64,000 bases of DNA from Panulirus ornatus (GCF_036320965.1 NC_092225.1:59245924-59309923), one strand, 5' to 3'. Shown: positions 12,015 through 22,574, counted from the first letter of the stretch. Translations and numbers: made by a program. Notes: generated by a model not told the origin, from the letters alone.

Positions 12015-12330
12015 TTCACATACTAAATTAGGCCAAAACTAAAATATGCTTCTCATGTCTGGGCACCGCAATCAAAGGAACACAAAGAACTATTAGAGAG
12101 GGTGTAGAAGAGATCAGCAAAACTGGTACATGAACTAAGAGAGATGGAGTCAGAGGGAAAAGTTTTGAGATCTTAACTTTGCCCATCATAGATAAGAGAG
12201 GAGTAAGGGGAGACAATCACAACCTTTATGTTTATATAAACCATTCTGATCACGTGATGCGCGAATAGCTTCTTCGATAACTACAAGGACAGAGTAACCA
12301 GAGACCATAACATAGACCTAAGCGTGGAAA
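12015..12330 (+). pseudogene. non-LTR reverse transcriptase C-terminal fragment (CR1/L2-like)
   Basis: One frame with only a few stops reads RPKLKYASHVWAPQSKEHK, ELLERV, stop, KRSAKLVHELREMES and, further on, an IDKRG-like block. This is the characteristic C-terminal region of CR1/L2-type RTs (joint tyrosine/VW block, then an ERVQ.RA.KL-like helix). Palm and endonuclease are absent. It is too short to assign a clade firmly. Confidence 0.65.
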
Positions 12331-12829
12331 ACCTTTGCTGGTTCATCTTTCTATCCGTAGGAGGTAGTCAGTTCATCCATCCACCTACCGACCGAACCTA
12401 CACGAGCTTCACTTCCGCCTGTAGTCACACTTGCTGTATCTGTCACCTTAGACGAGAGATTGTAACCAAGATACAAATTATGGCTGAACCGACTACAGTG
12501 GGTTGGCCGAGGCGTTCACCACTGGATCGGCCTTGTGAACTGGTTGACTAGTCATCAATGGACCAGTGGCATGAACTGGTTCACGAGTGGACCACCAAAT
12601 GAAGACAAAAAGTATCGTAACTCTCGTCTACGTCATCCGTGTGGTTATTATCTGACGTCACGTGGTGGCGAAATAGGATTAAAAAGGCGATCATTTTCTG
12701 GTTACCGGACGAGTCTTCGGGAGATATTATGGTTCATGACGAGGGCGCATGACGGATAACGACATGGTTCATAATCAGGGAGCATGACGCATAACAACAG
12801 AGCCAAGGTCGTTGTTCCCTCTTTGGGCA
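12331..12829. other. unannotated sequence
   Basis: A short duplicated block with GAACTGGTT and GACCAGTGG around 12537-12596. Otherwise nothing recognised. Confidence 0.4.
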
Positions 12830-13155
12830 TGTCGTTACGACCCTCGGGTGTAATAGCCTTGACCTTGGATCAGACAGGCCCTCAATGGTCAGGTCAAAGG
12901 GTGAGCCATCACACTCGAGTGTCGTACCCTCGTGTTCAAGGGTTGCATCGTCATGATTAGGATCGTACCGTCGTGCTCATGGACCGTACCGTCGTCTTCA
13001 AGGATTATACCATCGTGTTCAGGGATTGTAACATCGTCCTCGAGGATGGTAACATCGTCCTCGAGGATGGTAACATCGTCCTCGAGGATCGTAACATCGT
13101 CCTCGAGGATCGTACCGTCGTCCTCGAGGATCGTACCGTCATCCCTGGGTGGTTA
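12830..13155 (+). repeat. 21-bp minisatellite array (main plus-oriented copy)
   Basis: The unit is close to GGATCGTACCGTCGTCCTCA plus one base. The five or six units at 13030-13145 are nearly identical, and those from about 12900 to 13030 are degenerate. It is preceded by a GTCAGGTCAAAGGGTGAGCC leader that also occurs near the related arrays at 46.8 and 62.4 kb. Because 21 is a multiple of 3, open frames with a 7-residue period (e.g. DRTVVLE) appear. They are not gene evidence. Confidence 0.9.
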
Positions 13156-13540
13156 CTGTACCCCACTGGCTAGACAAAAATAAAAAAGAAAAACTACCAC
13201 TTGTATACCCGACATTAAACACTTCGCGGTTGAGGCAAAGAATCCCGAGAGGCAGACAATCTCATAGAACGAGTCCAATAAGTGGTCTACGTCTGCGTCA
13301 AGGGTAACATTCGAGTTCGATAAAACTGCAAGTATTACCTGGCATTGCAGACGATTACGTGACCGCATAGTTGGGCGTAATGTATATATACGTGAAGCTG
13401 TGAAGTGTTTGTATAGGTGTAATCACGCGGTTGCGTGTCTGTGTCAGTGTGTGTATTTGTGAATGAAGTGTACGAGATTGTATGTTCGTACGGTAGTATT
13501 TCTAAAGACTGTCTGAGCACTGATCGTGCATATGCGCGGT

Positions 13541-13546
<6 letters not shown>

Positions 13547-13588
<42 letters not shown>
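13547..13588. repeat. (GT)n microsatellite
   Basis: About 21 GT units. Confidence 0.97.
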
Positions 13589-13589
<1 letters not shown>

Positions 13590-13665
13590 TTACTATTTGT
13601 ATGTTGTCCCGTCTCTTAACCTCGTATAAATATTTATACTATGTCTGGGCCCCTCTGTATGTATA

Positions 13666-13666
<1 letters not shown>

Positions 13667-13697
<31 letters not shown>
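13667..13697. repeat. (CA)n microsatellite, 3' tail of tRNA-SINE copy 2
   Basis: About 15 CA units. On the minus strand this is the (TG)n tail of the SINE that follows. Confidence 0.95.
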
Positions 13698-13698
<1 letters not shown>

Positions 13699-13853
13699 AG
13701 CCTAAACCAGGTACCCATTTATCGACCAGCCTAAGGGAAGAATGAACACCTGGGTTGGGTATGGGCTGACTGCCACGCCCAGGATTCAAACCCATGCGGG
13801 TCCAGTGCCGGGCTAGCCCGTGCTGACTCATGGTCAGTAACGCTGACAAGTAC

Positions 13854-13857
<4 letters not shown>
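13698..13857 (-). mobile_element. tRNA-derived SINE, copy 2
   Basis: Minus strand: A-box region GTCAGCGTTACTGACC (about 13832-13847), B box GGGTTTGAATCC (about 13782-13793), then the shared body with CCAACCCAGGTGTTCATTC and GGCTGGTCGATAAATGGGTA, ending in (TG)n (13667-13697 read as CA). A second (TG)n lies directly on its 5' side (13859-13911), so it sits between two CA/TG arrays. Confidence 0.85.

Positions 13858-13858
<1 letters not shown>

Positions 13859-13911
<53 letters not shown>
13859..13911. repeat. (TG)n microsatellite
   Basis: About 26 TG units directly on the 5' side of tRNA-SINE copy 2. Confidence 0.97.
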
Positions 13912-13913
<2 letters not shown>

Positions 13914-14450
13914 CGAAAGTAATATTTTTCCTAATCCAATGTTTATGGAGCATCCCACGTAACACCATCTCCATCTTACTGTATATCAAAAACGATTTAC
14001 AGTGAAAATCACAGAAACGAAAAAGTCCTCAGCCTTAATACGTAAAGGCTCTTGTTGAAGATGTACATTTTTCCCCCTAAAAAAATATAAGGGACTCTCC
14101 GAACGCTGCAGGGATGACCGGAAAGCCCGTGTCATTACCACGAAAGACTGAGCCCAAGGGGCCCACTTCCGGAAGCCACAGAGCTACTTAGTGTAAGGAA
14201 GAGTTACTAAATGACACTCGCTGTGGCAATTCCAACCAGGTCGTTACTCTCTTTAATACCCATTCTCGGTCTTTAGATCCATCTTGGAGGAGTTCTCATG
14301 CAGGAGCATGATGATGGGTCCAGCAGCTACGCAGCCATAGGGATAATTTCACCGGAGTGTGAGAACCAGCGACGAGGGTGGCGGGTATTCCTCTATCTAA
14401 ATGGATGAGATCGTGTTCAGGCCCTTAACTGTAAAACTGGATCCGAAAGG

Positions 14451-14453
<3 letters not shown>
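13912..14453. other. unannotated sequence
   Basis: No recognisable coding or repeat content. Confidence 0.5.

Positions 14454-14514
<61 letters not shown>
14454..14514. repeat. (GA)n microsatellite
   Basis: About 30 GA units. Confidence 0.97.
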
Positions 14515-14518
<4 letters not shown>

Positions 14519-14578
14519 GAAAGGCACATAACACAAAGCCTTGGTAACCCATGTCTACGTTACACACACACATATATA

Positions 14579-14719
14579 TTTTTTTTTTTTCAAACTATTC
14601 GCCATTTCCCGCATTAGCGAGGTAGCGTTAAGAACAGAGGACTGGGCCTTTGAGGGAATATCCTCACCTGGCCCCCTTCTCTGTTCCTTCTTTTGGAAAA
14701 TTAAAAAAAGAAAAAAAAA
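14579..14719 (-). mobile_element. TA-flanked SINE-like element, copy 5 (half)
   Basis: Carries only the tail half of the element (CAAACTATTCGCCATTTCC to the internal A-run at about 14700). Its 5' half is replaced by unrelated sequence, so it is a 5'-truncated insertion. A short CA/TA repeat (14562-14578) lies on the tail side. Confidence 0.85.
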
Positions 14720-15240
14720 CAGTAAGGATAGAATGGTAAAAATGCCCTCTTTCCTCATCCCCAACTCTATCTGGCAAAAGAGAGCCATCAGGAAATAGAA
14801 CGGACTGGGGGGAAAATGGACATTGATGAATTAACCTGACAGAACTCAATAGGATAAAACGAAAAAACAGCCTTCGACATTACCCTACCCTCTGCTGCAT
14901 TACAATATATCAAGTTGTCGAATTAGTGGAAAGAATTAATGTATATACATTTCTTCCTTTCCTCAATCAGTAGAGGCCTGAACTGACGCAATTTTTTTTA
15001 TAAACTTCCAGAAGTTAATCATGGTCTTTGCCTAAATAAATCTTTGACAGTAACTTACTCCAGTATTCAATGTATCTATCTGAAAAGATACCTTCTCCAC
15101 GGTAATGCTACATCTTTTTAAGGTGTCTGCAAAATTACTGTCCTCCCTCATTTATTTTCAAAGGCGACCCACGGTTAAGGCTTATTGTGGGTACACGCAT
15201 ATGAAGCTCCCAGGTCTCTGAAACTAGTGTTTCTAAAAGT
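14720..15240. other. unannotated sequence
   Basis: No gene or known repeat seen. Confidence 0.5.
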
Positions 15241-15690
15241 GTGAGCACCTGCAACCCGCCTCAGTGTGTCTTAGGCTATCATGAGGGAGCGTTGTTCTTT
15301 CTTTACTTTCCCAGGTTGCCACTTCATTTTGAGAATTTCGCTTCTGAGCGCTGTATGTGTTCCCCCTATGCTTCTAGAGAGTTGTCTTCTTACATATCTA
15401 AGGCGGACAAATCCCAAAGTTTTGCCTGGAAGCAAGAAAATGTGGGTGAACGGGAGATTTCGAAGCGCACTGGGCTCTCAGAGAACACAATCAGGCGAGT
15501 GTTTACTTCAACATCTCATCAGCGCCTACTTAATTCAGGATATCAAGACGTTATGGACCCATAACATGGATCTAGAATACTTTAGGAGCCTTGACAATTC
15601 CAAGTCCAGACGTCTACAGATGGCACTCATGGCTAAAGTGACAAATCAATAAAATTTTAAGTGTGACATCGTCTTTGAAAATGTACGAGG
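15241..15690 (+). pseudogene. fossil of unidentified coding-like repeat, copy 1
   Basis: A frame of 107 codons (15241-15564) contains ENVGEREISKRTGLSENTIR, which resembles the helix-turn-helix of a transposase or DNA-binding protein. After its stop another frame reads TLWTHNMDLEYFRSLDNSKS and QMALMAKVTNQ, then a stop and an AATAAAA poly-A-signal-like block (15648). A diverged second copy of 15436-15690 lies at 60.27-60.52 kb and keeps the same blocks in the same order. A DNA-transposon or retroposed-gene origin is possible. I do not recognise the family. Confidence 0.5.
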
Positions 15691-15722
15691 AGTCGGAATA
15701 TCTTTTTTTTTCCAGACCCTGT

Positions 15723-15832
15723 AGCTTTAAGTATTACTCCTTTATTACTTTAAGCTTTAAGTGTTACTCCTTTATTACTTTAAGCTTTAAGTATTACTCC
15801 TTTATTACTTTAAGCTTTAAGTATTACTCCTC
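15723..15832. repeat. 30-bp tandem repeat, 3.7 copies
   Basis: The unit is TAAGCTTTAAGTATTACTCC followed by TTTATTACTT. The copies differ by only one or two bases, so the array is young compared with most others here. Confidence 0.95.
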
Positions 15833-15839
15833 TTGTTCT

Positions 15840-16740
15840 AACGACTGGAATTTCTTGTATTTCAGAAAGTTCCTTGTGCTTAACGTCACTGCATTTACTC
15901 AAAATTTTGAAAGCATCTCTTCATACGGCAGATTTCTGAAGAGCTGGGATTAGTTCTGTTGTCATTCTTTGTACTTGTTCCGGTTTGATCCCATTTCTTT
16001 TGTACGATGTGGAGCAGAACTGGACTACACTCTGAAGGTGTGATGTTAGTAGAAGACTAAAATAAATCAGAATTGCTTTATGTGTTGTGTTCTCTTACTG
16101 CGAAGCCTAACTTCTGGTTTCCTTTCTTTGCTTGCTGCTATAAACTGTTTAGTATACTTTAGACTGGTAGTTTATATCCTTCTTATTTACCCGTTAACGT
16201 ATTCTAGTTATGTGAATTCTATCAAAGTCCACAAGAGTAAATTATTATTACTTTACAAAAACGGATCATCATATTCCTCTTAAGTGAACTACTTTCAAAA
16301 ATAGTCTTCACCCCGTCGTATAGCATTATATAATCATCTTCCTTTTGGTCATGAGGTCTGTACGAGACGCTATTTTTTTTTCTCTCTTTTCGAAACAATC
16401 AACGAATAGAGAATCTCACGCATCAGCTTTGCTTATTCTCTTTAGCTTCACCTTGGCTGTTGTTAACATAGATTAATACACCGCCTCCTGCTTTGTACAA
16501 GTGATATTTCATGACCAATTTGTATCCAGGTAGTGTTAGTTCGGCGAATCTATGTCTACTTACAGTGTTTAACCCTGTTCCCGAGACAGGAGGAATGTTC
16601 AGTTTCTCCTTGACAGTTTATGGAATCAGCTCAATCTCTTCCGAAATGATGATCCCATCATTTCTGCACATTAAGGCAATTTTGCTTTGCGATTTATGTG
16701 GTCTTTTAGTATCAATCGTCTAGGCCCATTTTACAAGGTT
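15840..16740 (-). pseudogene. CR1/L2-like non-LTR retrotransposon fossil (endonuclease and RT C-terminal pieces)
   Basis: Minus strand, high to low: an AP-endonuclease-like piece with ELTLPGYKLVMKYHLYKAG and GGVLIYVNNS (about 16455-16560), an unreadable middle, then an RT C-terminal piece with FCSTSYKRNGIKPEQVQRM and TTELIPAL (about 15940-16030). The order (endonuclease upstream of RT end) is right for a non-LTR element, but only about 900 bp remains, so most of the RT is deleted. Stops and frameshifts abound. Confidence 0.6.
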
Positions 16741-16759
16741 ATTATTGGTATGTGCGTTC

Positions 16760-17438
16760 GTGTACGTGCAAGAAGTGGTAACGGATAACTTAAATATCTA
16801 CCTGTTCTCCACTCTCCCTATACACTGCCTTTGCCTAGGAAGTGACCTGGAGCTGCTGTACTCTACCTCTCTCCCCTAATTTGCTTCGTTCTCAGCTTTG
16901 TGCTGGTCGACATGTCCCCGGCAGTCTTGAGGTAAATGCCTCGGTCGGCCGGAGAGCGAAGGCCTCGGAAATGCTCTCATTCAACGCATTCCAGTGTGGG
17001 GAAGTTGGCCACAGCCCACAGCGTCGTTCACAAGCTACCAAGCGACTTGGAAGACTACCTAGTGTCAAATCTCTCTAGAATACACTCCACCTTGGGCCAC
17101 GGGAGAGCTCACACTTTTCTTGTCAAGTGCTCTCTGTACGGGATTCCTAGTTTTGATCCCTCGCCAAAGAAGTACCCAACCGGAATGATAACCACGGTCT
17201 TCATCCTCCACTACACTAAACCAATTTTGTGGACCGGTAACTCCCTGGCCGGAACTCCTACTGCCGGCCAACACGTCTTCCCAGGTGCTATTGCCTTCTT
17301 GCTTACCTGCAGTCATCACCATCTTACTCACGTCACCCTCTGAATATACAAATGCTTTTGCTGTGCCTTAAGCAGCATGCACAACCTGTCATCTAAAATC
17401 CCTACCTAACGCCCTCTACTCTCAAATCTGTCTAACAA
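16760..17438. other. unannotated sequence with a 135-codon open frame
   Basis: A plus frame at 16936-17343 is open for 135 codons but shows no domain, signal peptide or repeat structure that I recognise. Base composition does not stand out. Probably fortuitous. Confidence 0.3.
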
Positions 17439-17475
17439 ATGACAGAACATTCAGGAAATAGATTCACTTTCTTCC

Positions 17476-17562
<87 letters not shown>

Positions 17563-17710
17563 AAGGTTCAGAACAATGCCTAAACACTCCTCCCAATTTA
17601 TCTTACATACCACAAAACATCCAGGAAATAAGCTTACTTTTGTTCCCCGAGGGAGAGAGAGAAGGGGAGGGAGAGAAGGAGGTTCATAACAACAATGCCT
17701 GACACTAACA
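17439..17710. repeat. tandem duplication of a unit of about 170 bp containing a (GA)n tract
   Basis: Blocks in order ACATTCAGGAAATAGATTCA, TTTCTTCCCCGAGAGAGA, GGTTCAGAACAATGCCTAA recur as ACATCCAGGAAATAAGCTTA, TTTTGTTCCCCGAGGGAGAG, GGTTCATAACAACAATGCCT. The first copy holds a pure (GA)n of about 42 units (17478-17563). In the second the tract is short and interrupted. Confidence 0.8.
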
Positions 17711-18014
17711 TATGACTCACTGGTAATCATTTCCTGTCAGCAACTGGATATGATGATCAACGTGTAGCCCACGTCTTGCGATACCTCAGCAGAACCTGTG
17801 TGGGGACGAGTGGATCATCCCAGTTCTCTCAGTAATGTTTTGATTCCCTACACAAGACCGCTTCTGATTTGGCCACCATTACCTGTAATCCTTAACACCT
17901 TTATTGTCTCCCGAAACACTGCATTAGTATTCTGTTACCTGCCTCTTGCCACACCGAGCCACATCATCATCATGGTAATCTCTCCTTTACTTGTGAAGTA
18001 TCAATAACCGGCTG

Positions 18015-18019
<5 letters not shown>
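17711..18019. other. unannotated sequence
   Basis: No recognisable feature. Confidence 0.5.

Positions 18020-18091
<72 letters not shown>
18020..18091. repeat. (TA)n microsatellite
   Basis: About 36 TA units with no retroelement at either edge. It is one of the few TA arrays in the window without one. Confidence 0.97.
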
Positions 18092-18095
<4 letters not shown>

Positions 18096-18238
18096 GTTTC
18101 AACATTATTACGAATTCCGCTGAAGCTTGAATTCTAAATCCAACTCTTGATATACACAGAATCATGATGTATTCATATACTCATTCGTATATACATACAC
18201 TACCACAAATCAACGTTAGGCATACACAGAAGGACGTA

Positions 18239-18239
18239 C

Positions 18240-18284
<45 letters not shown>
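18239..18284. repeat. (CA)n microsatellite
   Basis: About 23 CA units. Confidence 0.97.
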
Positions 18285-18287
<3 letters not shown>

Positions 18288-18576
18288 CAGGGGACAGAAG
18301 AATAATGCGACCAGCGAGGTGATTAAAGCCTTGATGTCAGGAGGAAGGGGGACAGACGGCAGGAACGGTCATAAACGTCTCCTGAACGAGGCGTAGCAAT
18401 CATCACCCCGGGGGGAGCACCAGCACACACTTCAGATCAAAGTGACTGACCACCCCACCAGGGGTTCCGTTAAATGATGTTACAGTTCGTGGGAATGAGT
18501 CGGAAACCTCAGGGGCTTTGCCTCATGACGGTTTCCTCCGGGAACACTAGACCAAAATAGTGAGAGCGATGGTTTT

Positions 18577-18780
18577 AATATATCGTTCATACCTAATTAC
18601 CTTCCCCGCCTTGGTGAGGTAGCGTCAGGGGCAAGCGATCAGTGGCCTCACTTGCACCTATCCACTCCCCAGTTGCCGTGCATGATGCACGGAAACCAGT
18701 GCATACCATCCACAGCCAAGCCCTGACAGACCACGCCATGGTGTACCCCTCGCCGCTTCGTCTGACCTGGTTAATCATGA
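18577..18780 (-). mobile_element. RTE 3' UTR fossil (long type)
   Basis: On the minus strand the blocks are the reverse complements of CACGCCATGGTGTACCCC, AGTTGCCGTGCATGATGC, GTGGCCTCACTTGCACC and the tail CTTGGTGAGGTAGCG, in the order seen in the long-type RTE 3' UTRs at 1.88-2.1 and 7.86-8.05 kb. It is diverged, and no ORF part is preserved. Confidence 0.6.
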
Positions 18781-19139
18781 AAGTGATAATGTTGACAATA
18801 ATGATGATGAAAATTATAATAGCGATAATTCTACTCACAATAATGAATAGATAATTAGATAATCCATGGTGTAAGCTGCTGACGGTAGCCGCCCACAACA
18901 GCGCTTCCGTCCCGACTTAATGACGCTGAAGTGATGTCTGATACCTTCTTACATGCCATTAAGAGCTGTTGGACGTAATTACTATCTGTCGCAACGAAGA
19001 ACTACACGACCCGGCTGGTTTTGATACATTCTCCCGACATAAAACAACAGTTTACCCTATTCTTTTATGCTTCCCATCTTCTCTTTCATCCTATTCCCCT
19101 TCGTTTTCTCTAATATGAAACACTACATACAAAACTGTA
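18781..19139. other. unannotated sequence
   Basis: No recognisable feature apart from an ATAATGATGATG-like stretch near 18790-18840. Confidence 0.45.
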
Positions 19140-21050
19140 TATCTCGGCATGTTCATGGCATACTGTTCTCGGCTTTCACCTAGGCTTTGTCACATCTCCA
19201 TAATCCCGTCTGTCTCTGCTGCCAACGAGAGGAAATGGCTCAAACGGGAGCTTCAACTGCCCCACCCACGATCCTTGCTCCCCAAACTGGCTTGTTTTTC
19301 CATTAGATACAGTGACATTCTTTCCACTGACCTTTCTTCTGTCCCAATATCTTACCTTTCTCCGACACCCAACAACCTAATGATGTCATTATATCTATTC
19401 ATAACCCTAACTATAACTTCTATGCCACAGTTGTGCTACAGACGAGGAAGCTATTCATCATAACACCAACACCTCTCTCGCATGCCTCATGGACCCTCAC
19501 ACTCCAAAGCAGGACGTCAACTGGCATCATCTCCACATAACTATCTGTCTCCATTTCCCTTCTGACTCTATAGAGTCTTCATAACATTCTTTGACTAAGT
19601 TTCTGCCGCAGACACATACGTTCCCTCAAATCATCATACTGCTGAGTTCCACCACAAGGGTTACTGAAATCCTCCCATACAAGTGATGACTGTAAGGGGT
19701 TTAGGTGCACACACGTTTCTTCTCTTGAAGCAAATTCTGAGCCTCTTTGTGTACTGAAGACCGCCAAGATCACTCTCCTTAACACACTGGATTTTTTTTC
19801 TTTTTTTACATCTAGAACACTTCGCGCGGCAGGTAAAGAGTTGCAGTCGATTCTTCAGGACATACTGTGGTAAACGTCTCTCTCATCGCCACATCTCCGC
19901 CTCAGGCTTACTCCCTTCTAAACACTTTCTGAGTGTCCTTGGAAGGTGTTGCTGTTCATTTTCGGGCGATGCTTCAGTGTCTGCTCATTGCACAGCAGAA
20001 GTAACTGCTGTGGTAGCAGAGGTATCTAATATCCCGTCTTCAAACACTCTTTCTTTGATTCTAATCTACGGTTCAGTCACCCTTGTTCCAAAGCCAATCA
20101 GGTAAAAGACCAGGAAAAATTCCCCTTCCTTCCGTCTTACATTAACCTTTCATCGCACGAAATCATCTTAGATAAGTTATTCGTGAGGCGGCGAACATAT
20201 TTTTCAAGTAAGTGTTCTAAGACCTCTTTTTCCTCCTCACGATATGTCTTACTGATGTCTGGTCAAAGATTCGTCAACGTCTGCTGTCCTACATTCCTTT
20301 CTTTAATTTCTCCTTTCAGACAATTCAATATCATGTCGGCATTCTTTTCTCGTCTAACTCTGCCGTAACTCATTCGAACATTACCTCATTCCCTGACGCA
20401 CCGCTTGACTAATCCTAAGTCTCAATTCTCTTATCGTGCCTCCCACAAAGCCCTCCCCTCTGCTAACACAAGTAAGTCGTATGGACATGAAAGCAACTCT
20501 CCTTGTGCTTTGAAGAAATACAGTTGTGACCCTTTCGTCCGTTTTTGCTTGTAATTTTCCCTTGATCGTAAACACCAAAACATTTCCTCCAGAACACATC
20601 CATTGCTGAAGCGTATTTCCAAAAAGGGTGACGTGGCTAACTCTTCCAACTATCGTCCTACTGCCTACATTATCGGAGAATCTTTCAGCTCCACTTCCTC
20701 GAGCATCTTGAATCTCCCAGTCTTCTCTTCAATCATCCAAATGGCTTTAAGAAACGAGATCCGATGACAATACCTTTTTCTATACTACATATGTCTGGCC
20801 ATCCTCTCCAAAAGACGCTGGGAATCCACTTTGTTTTCCTTGATGCCTCGAAAACGTCTGAGAAAGTGTGGTGTCTAATTAAACCATACTCGTTGTTACT
20901 TTCTTCCCCCATTCTGCTCTCTCATATCATGTTCCTACTCCAACCGGTGTGTCATCGTAACTGTTGATGAATCAGCTTTCTCCTCTTTGTCAGCTGTGGG
21001 ATGTCTTGTCAGCTCGATGGAGAAAGGCTTTGATACCTCCCAGTGTTGCA
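19140..21050 (+). pseudogene. Jockey-clade non-LTR retrotransposon fossil (RT region)
   Basis: Several frames must be combined. Recognisable are: an RT-preceding block (about 20183-20500) including ALPSANTSKSYGHESNSP, where Jockey elements have an S-L-DTSKAYGPDGIP-like block; KKGDVANSSNYRPTAY (about 20621-20670); HFLEHLESPSLLFNHPNGF (about 20687-20745); and RT motif A as FLDASKTSEKVW (about 20837-20875). The 5' part (19140-20180) is assumed to belong but shows only weak similarity. Many stops make it non-functional. It appears to end where a Penelope-like element begins at about 21050. Confidence 0.65.
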
Positions 21051-22025
21051 TATCTGGGCACAGCAACGGGTCTCTGTTCCTCCGGCAACTTTTGCATCTG
21101 CCAACTTTAAAATAACATCTTTCAAGATCCTTCTTTCAGACACACTGTCACTACGTAGGTGACATTTACACGGTGGCCAACAGTGAAGACCATCTTATTC
21201 CCTCAAGAATTCGATGGAGCCCATCGCAGTTTTGAAATTCACGGATTGAGTGCAACCTGTCTTCACTTCACGGTGTTCTAGCTGACAGTAAATTCTACCC
21301 AGTACACCTCTTTAGTCTACAAAAGCAAACAAAATCTTGGATGATGCCCTCATTGCCACCAGCGACTGTCCCTGTAGGTCTAAGACTGGTGTTAACAAAG
21401 CTTTCCTCTATCGAACTCAAAAGACGTCTTCCCAATAGGACTCATTTCAACAACGAAGCCCAGTGCCTAAGACCCGAATCTACAATGGTCTCTCCAAGAC
21501 ATTAGCAGCGAAGCAGACCCTCCTGTTACTGGATATATTAACCAGTACTGTAATATAAACAACCCTAAAGGAACGATGAAGATCATCTTTTACTCAAACC
21601 AGATATCCTTAGCTCACGCACCAGATGAAAGGCTACACCGTAACATCATATCGAACGACAACCAACCCGACAACCTGAAGACCGTAACCAGAACACCACA
21701 CAGTATTCTCAGTTCAAGTATTCACCTGTTGAAGAGGTTGTAAACTCCTGGATAACATGAATCATGTGGGAGCCGCCACTACCAACCTCGCAAGGCCATG
21801 CATCTCCAACATGGCCCAAGCAAGTTACATGTGCTGCAAAACCAACACTGAATCAGCCTAACAAGACAGCAAATGGCAGCCTCATCCAAGATACTCAGAC
21901 GTGATAGAGATAGGAGCGTCTTCACATTACGGAGTCCCTCCGTACACACGGTAATGCGGCCTTCAATCACCCCACAAAACACGGGACAAAGACCTTACTT
22001 TACATCTCATTAGCAACCCATCAGA
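21050..22025 (+). pseudogene. Penelope-like element fossil (RT palm end and GIY-YIG endonuclease)
   Basis: RT motif C is seen as HYVGDIYTVANSEDHLIP (about 21149-21200; usual YVDD, first Asp changed to Gly). It is followed by the Penelope-type linker with MKIIFYSNQISLAHAPDERL (about 21574-21633). A GIY-YIG region shows as AATTNLARPCISNMA, with LTRQQM and SKILRRDRDRS in another frame (about 21765-21960). These blocks and their order are typical of Penelope-like elements and of no other retroelement class known to me. Stops and frameshifts are frequent, so it is dead. The RT fingers are missing, as expected from 5' truncation. Confidence 0.65.
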
Positions 22026-22571
22026 GACAAGAAATTCAACTGGTCATTGGAATTCTTCACGAACCCGTCTGGCCGAGTTTTCTTTCATGTCACTTTAGTG
22101 GACGCCACGTTTGTGCTCGCCAAGGTGATCTCCTTTCCTCACATGCAAGCCGTCCATCGGACGCCAGCTCTCATTTGTGGTCCCGCAACCACATGCGTGT
22201 CTGTAATGTCTTTTATTCCAAAGCTACAGGCAAGATCATCCCAACATTGTCCATCCAGTACGTCATCCAGTCCGGTGTGCTAGTTATGCCGCCTAAATCA
22301 ACGGTGTAGATGAAGTACAGCTCAAGCTGGAGTCACAGGACAGGCCACTATGAGGCAAAGGCCCGTGTCTTACAACGGTCCGACAACCTCCACAAACAAA
22401 GAACTCGTCAGACTCATTCTTGAAGACATCCTGAAGATGGTAGAGCAAAACATCGACAACTCCTATGGCGACCAGCTATAAGACTACCCATATGACACTC
22501 GAAAAGAAGATCAGGGCTTTTAAAAGATCCACAAACAATGTATAAAGACCAATATTTCCGGACTCTTTCAT

Positions 22572-22574
<3 letters not shown>
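22026..22574. other. unannotated sequence
   Basis: No gene recognised. It could contain the eroded 3' end of the Penelope-like element. Confidence 0.4.
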
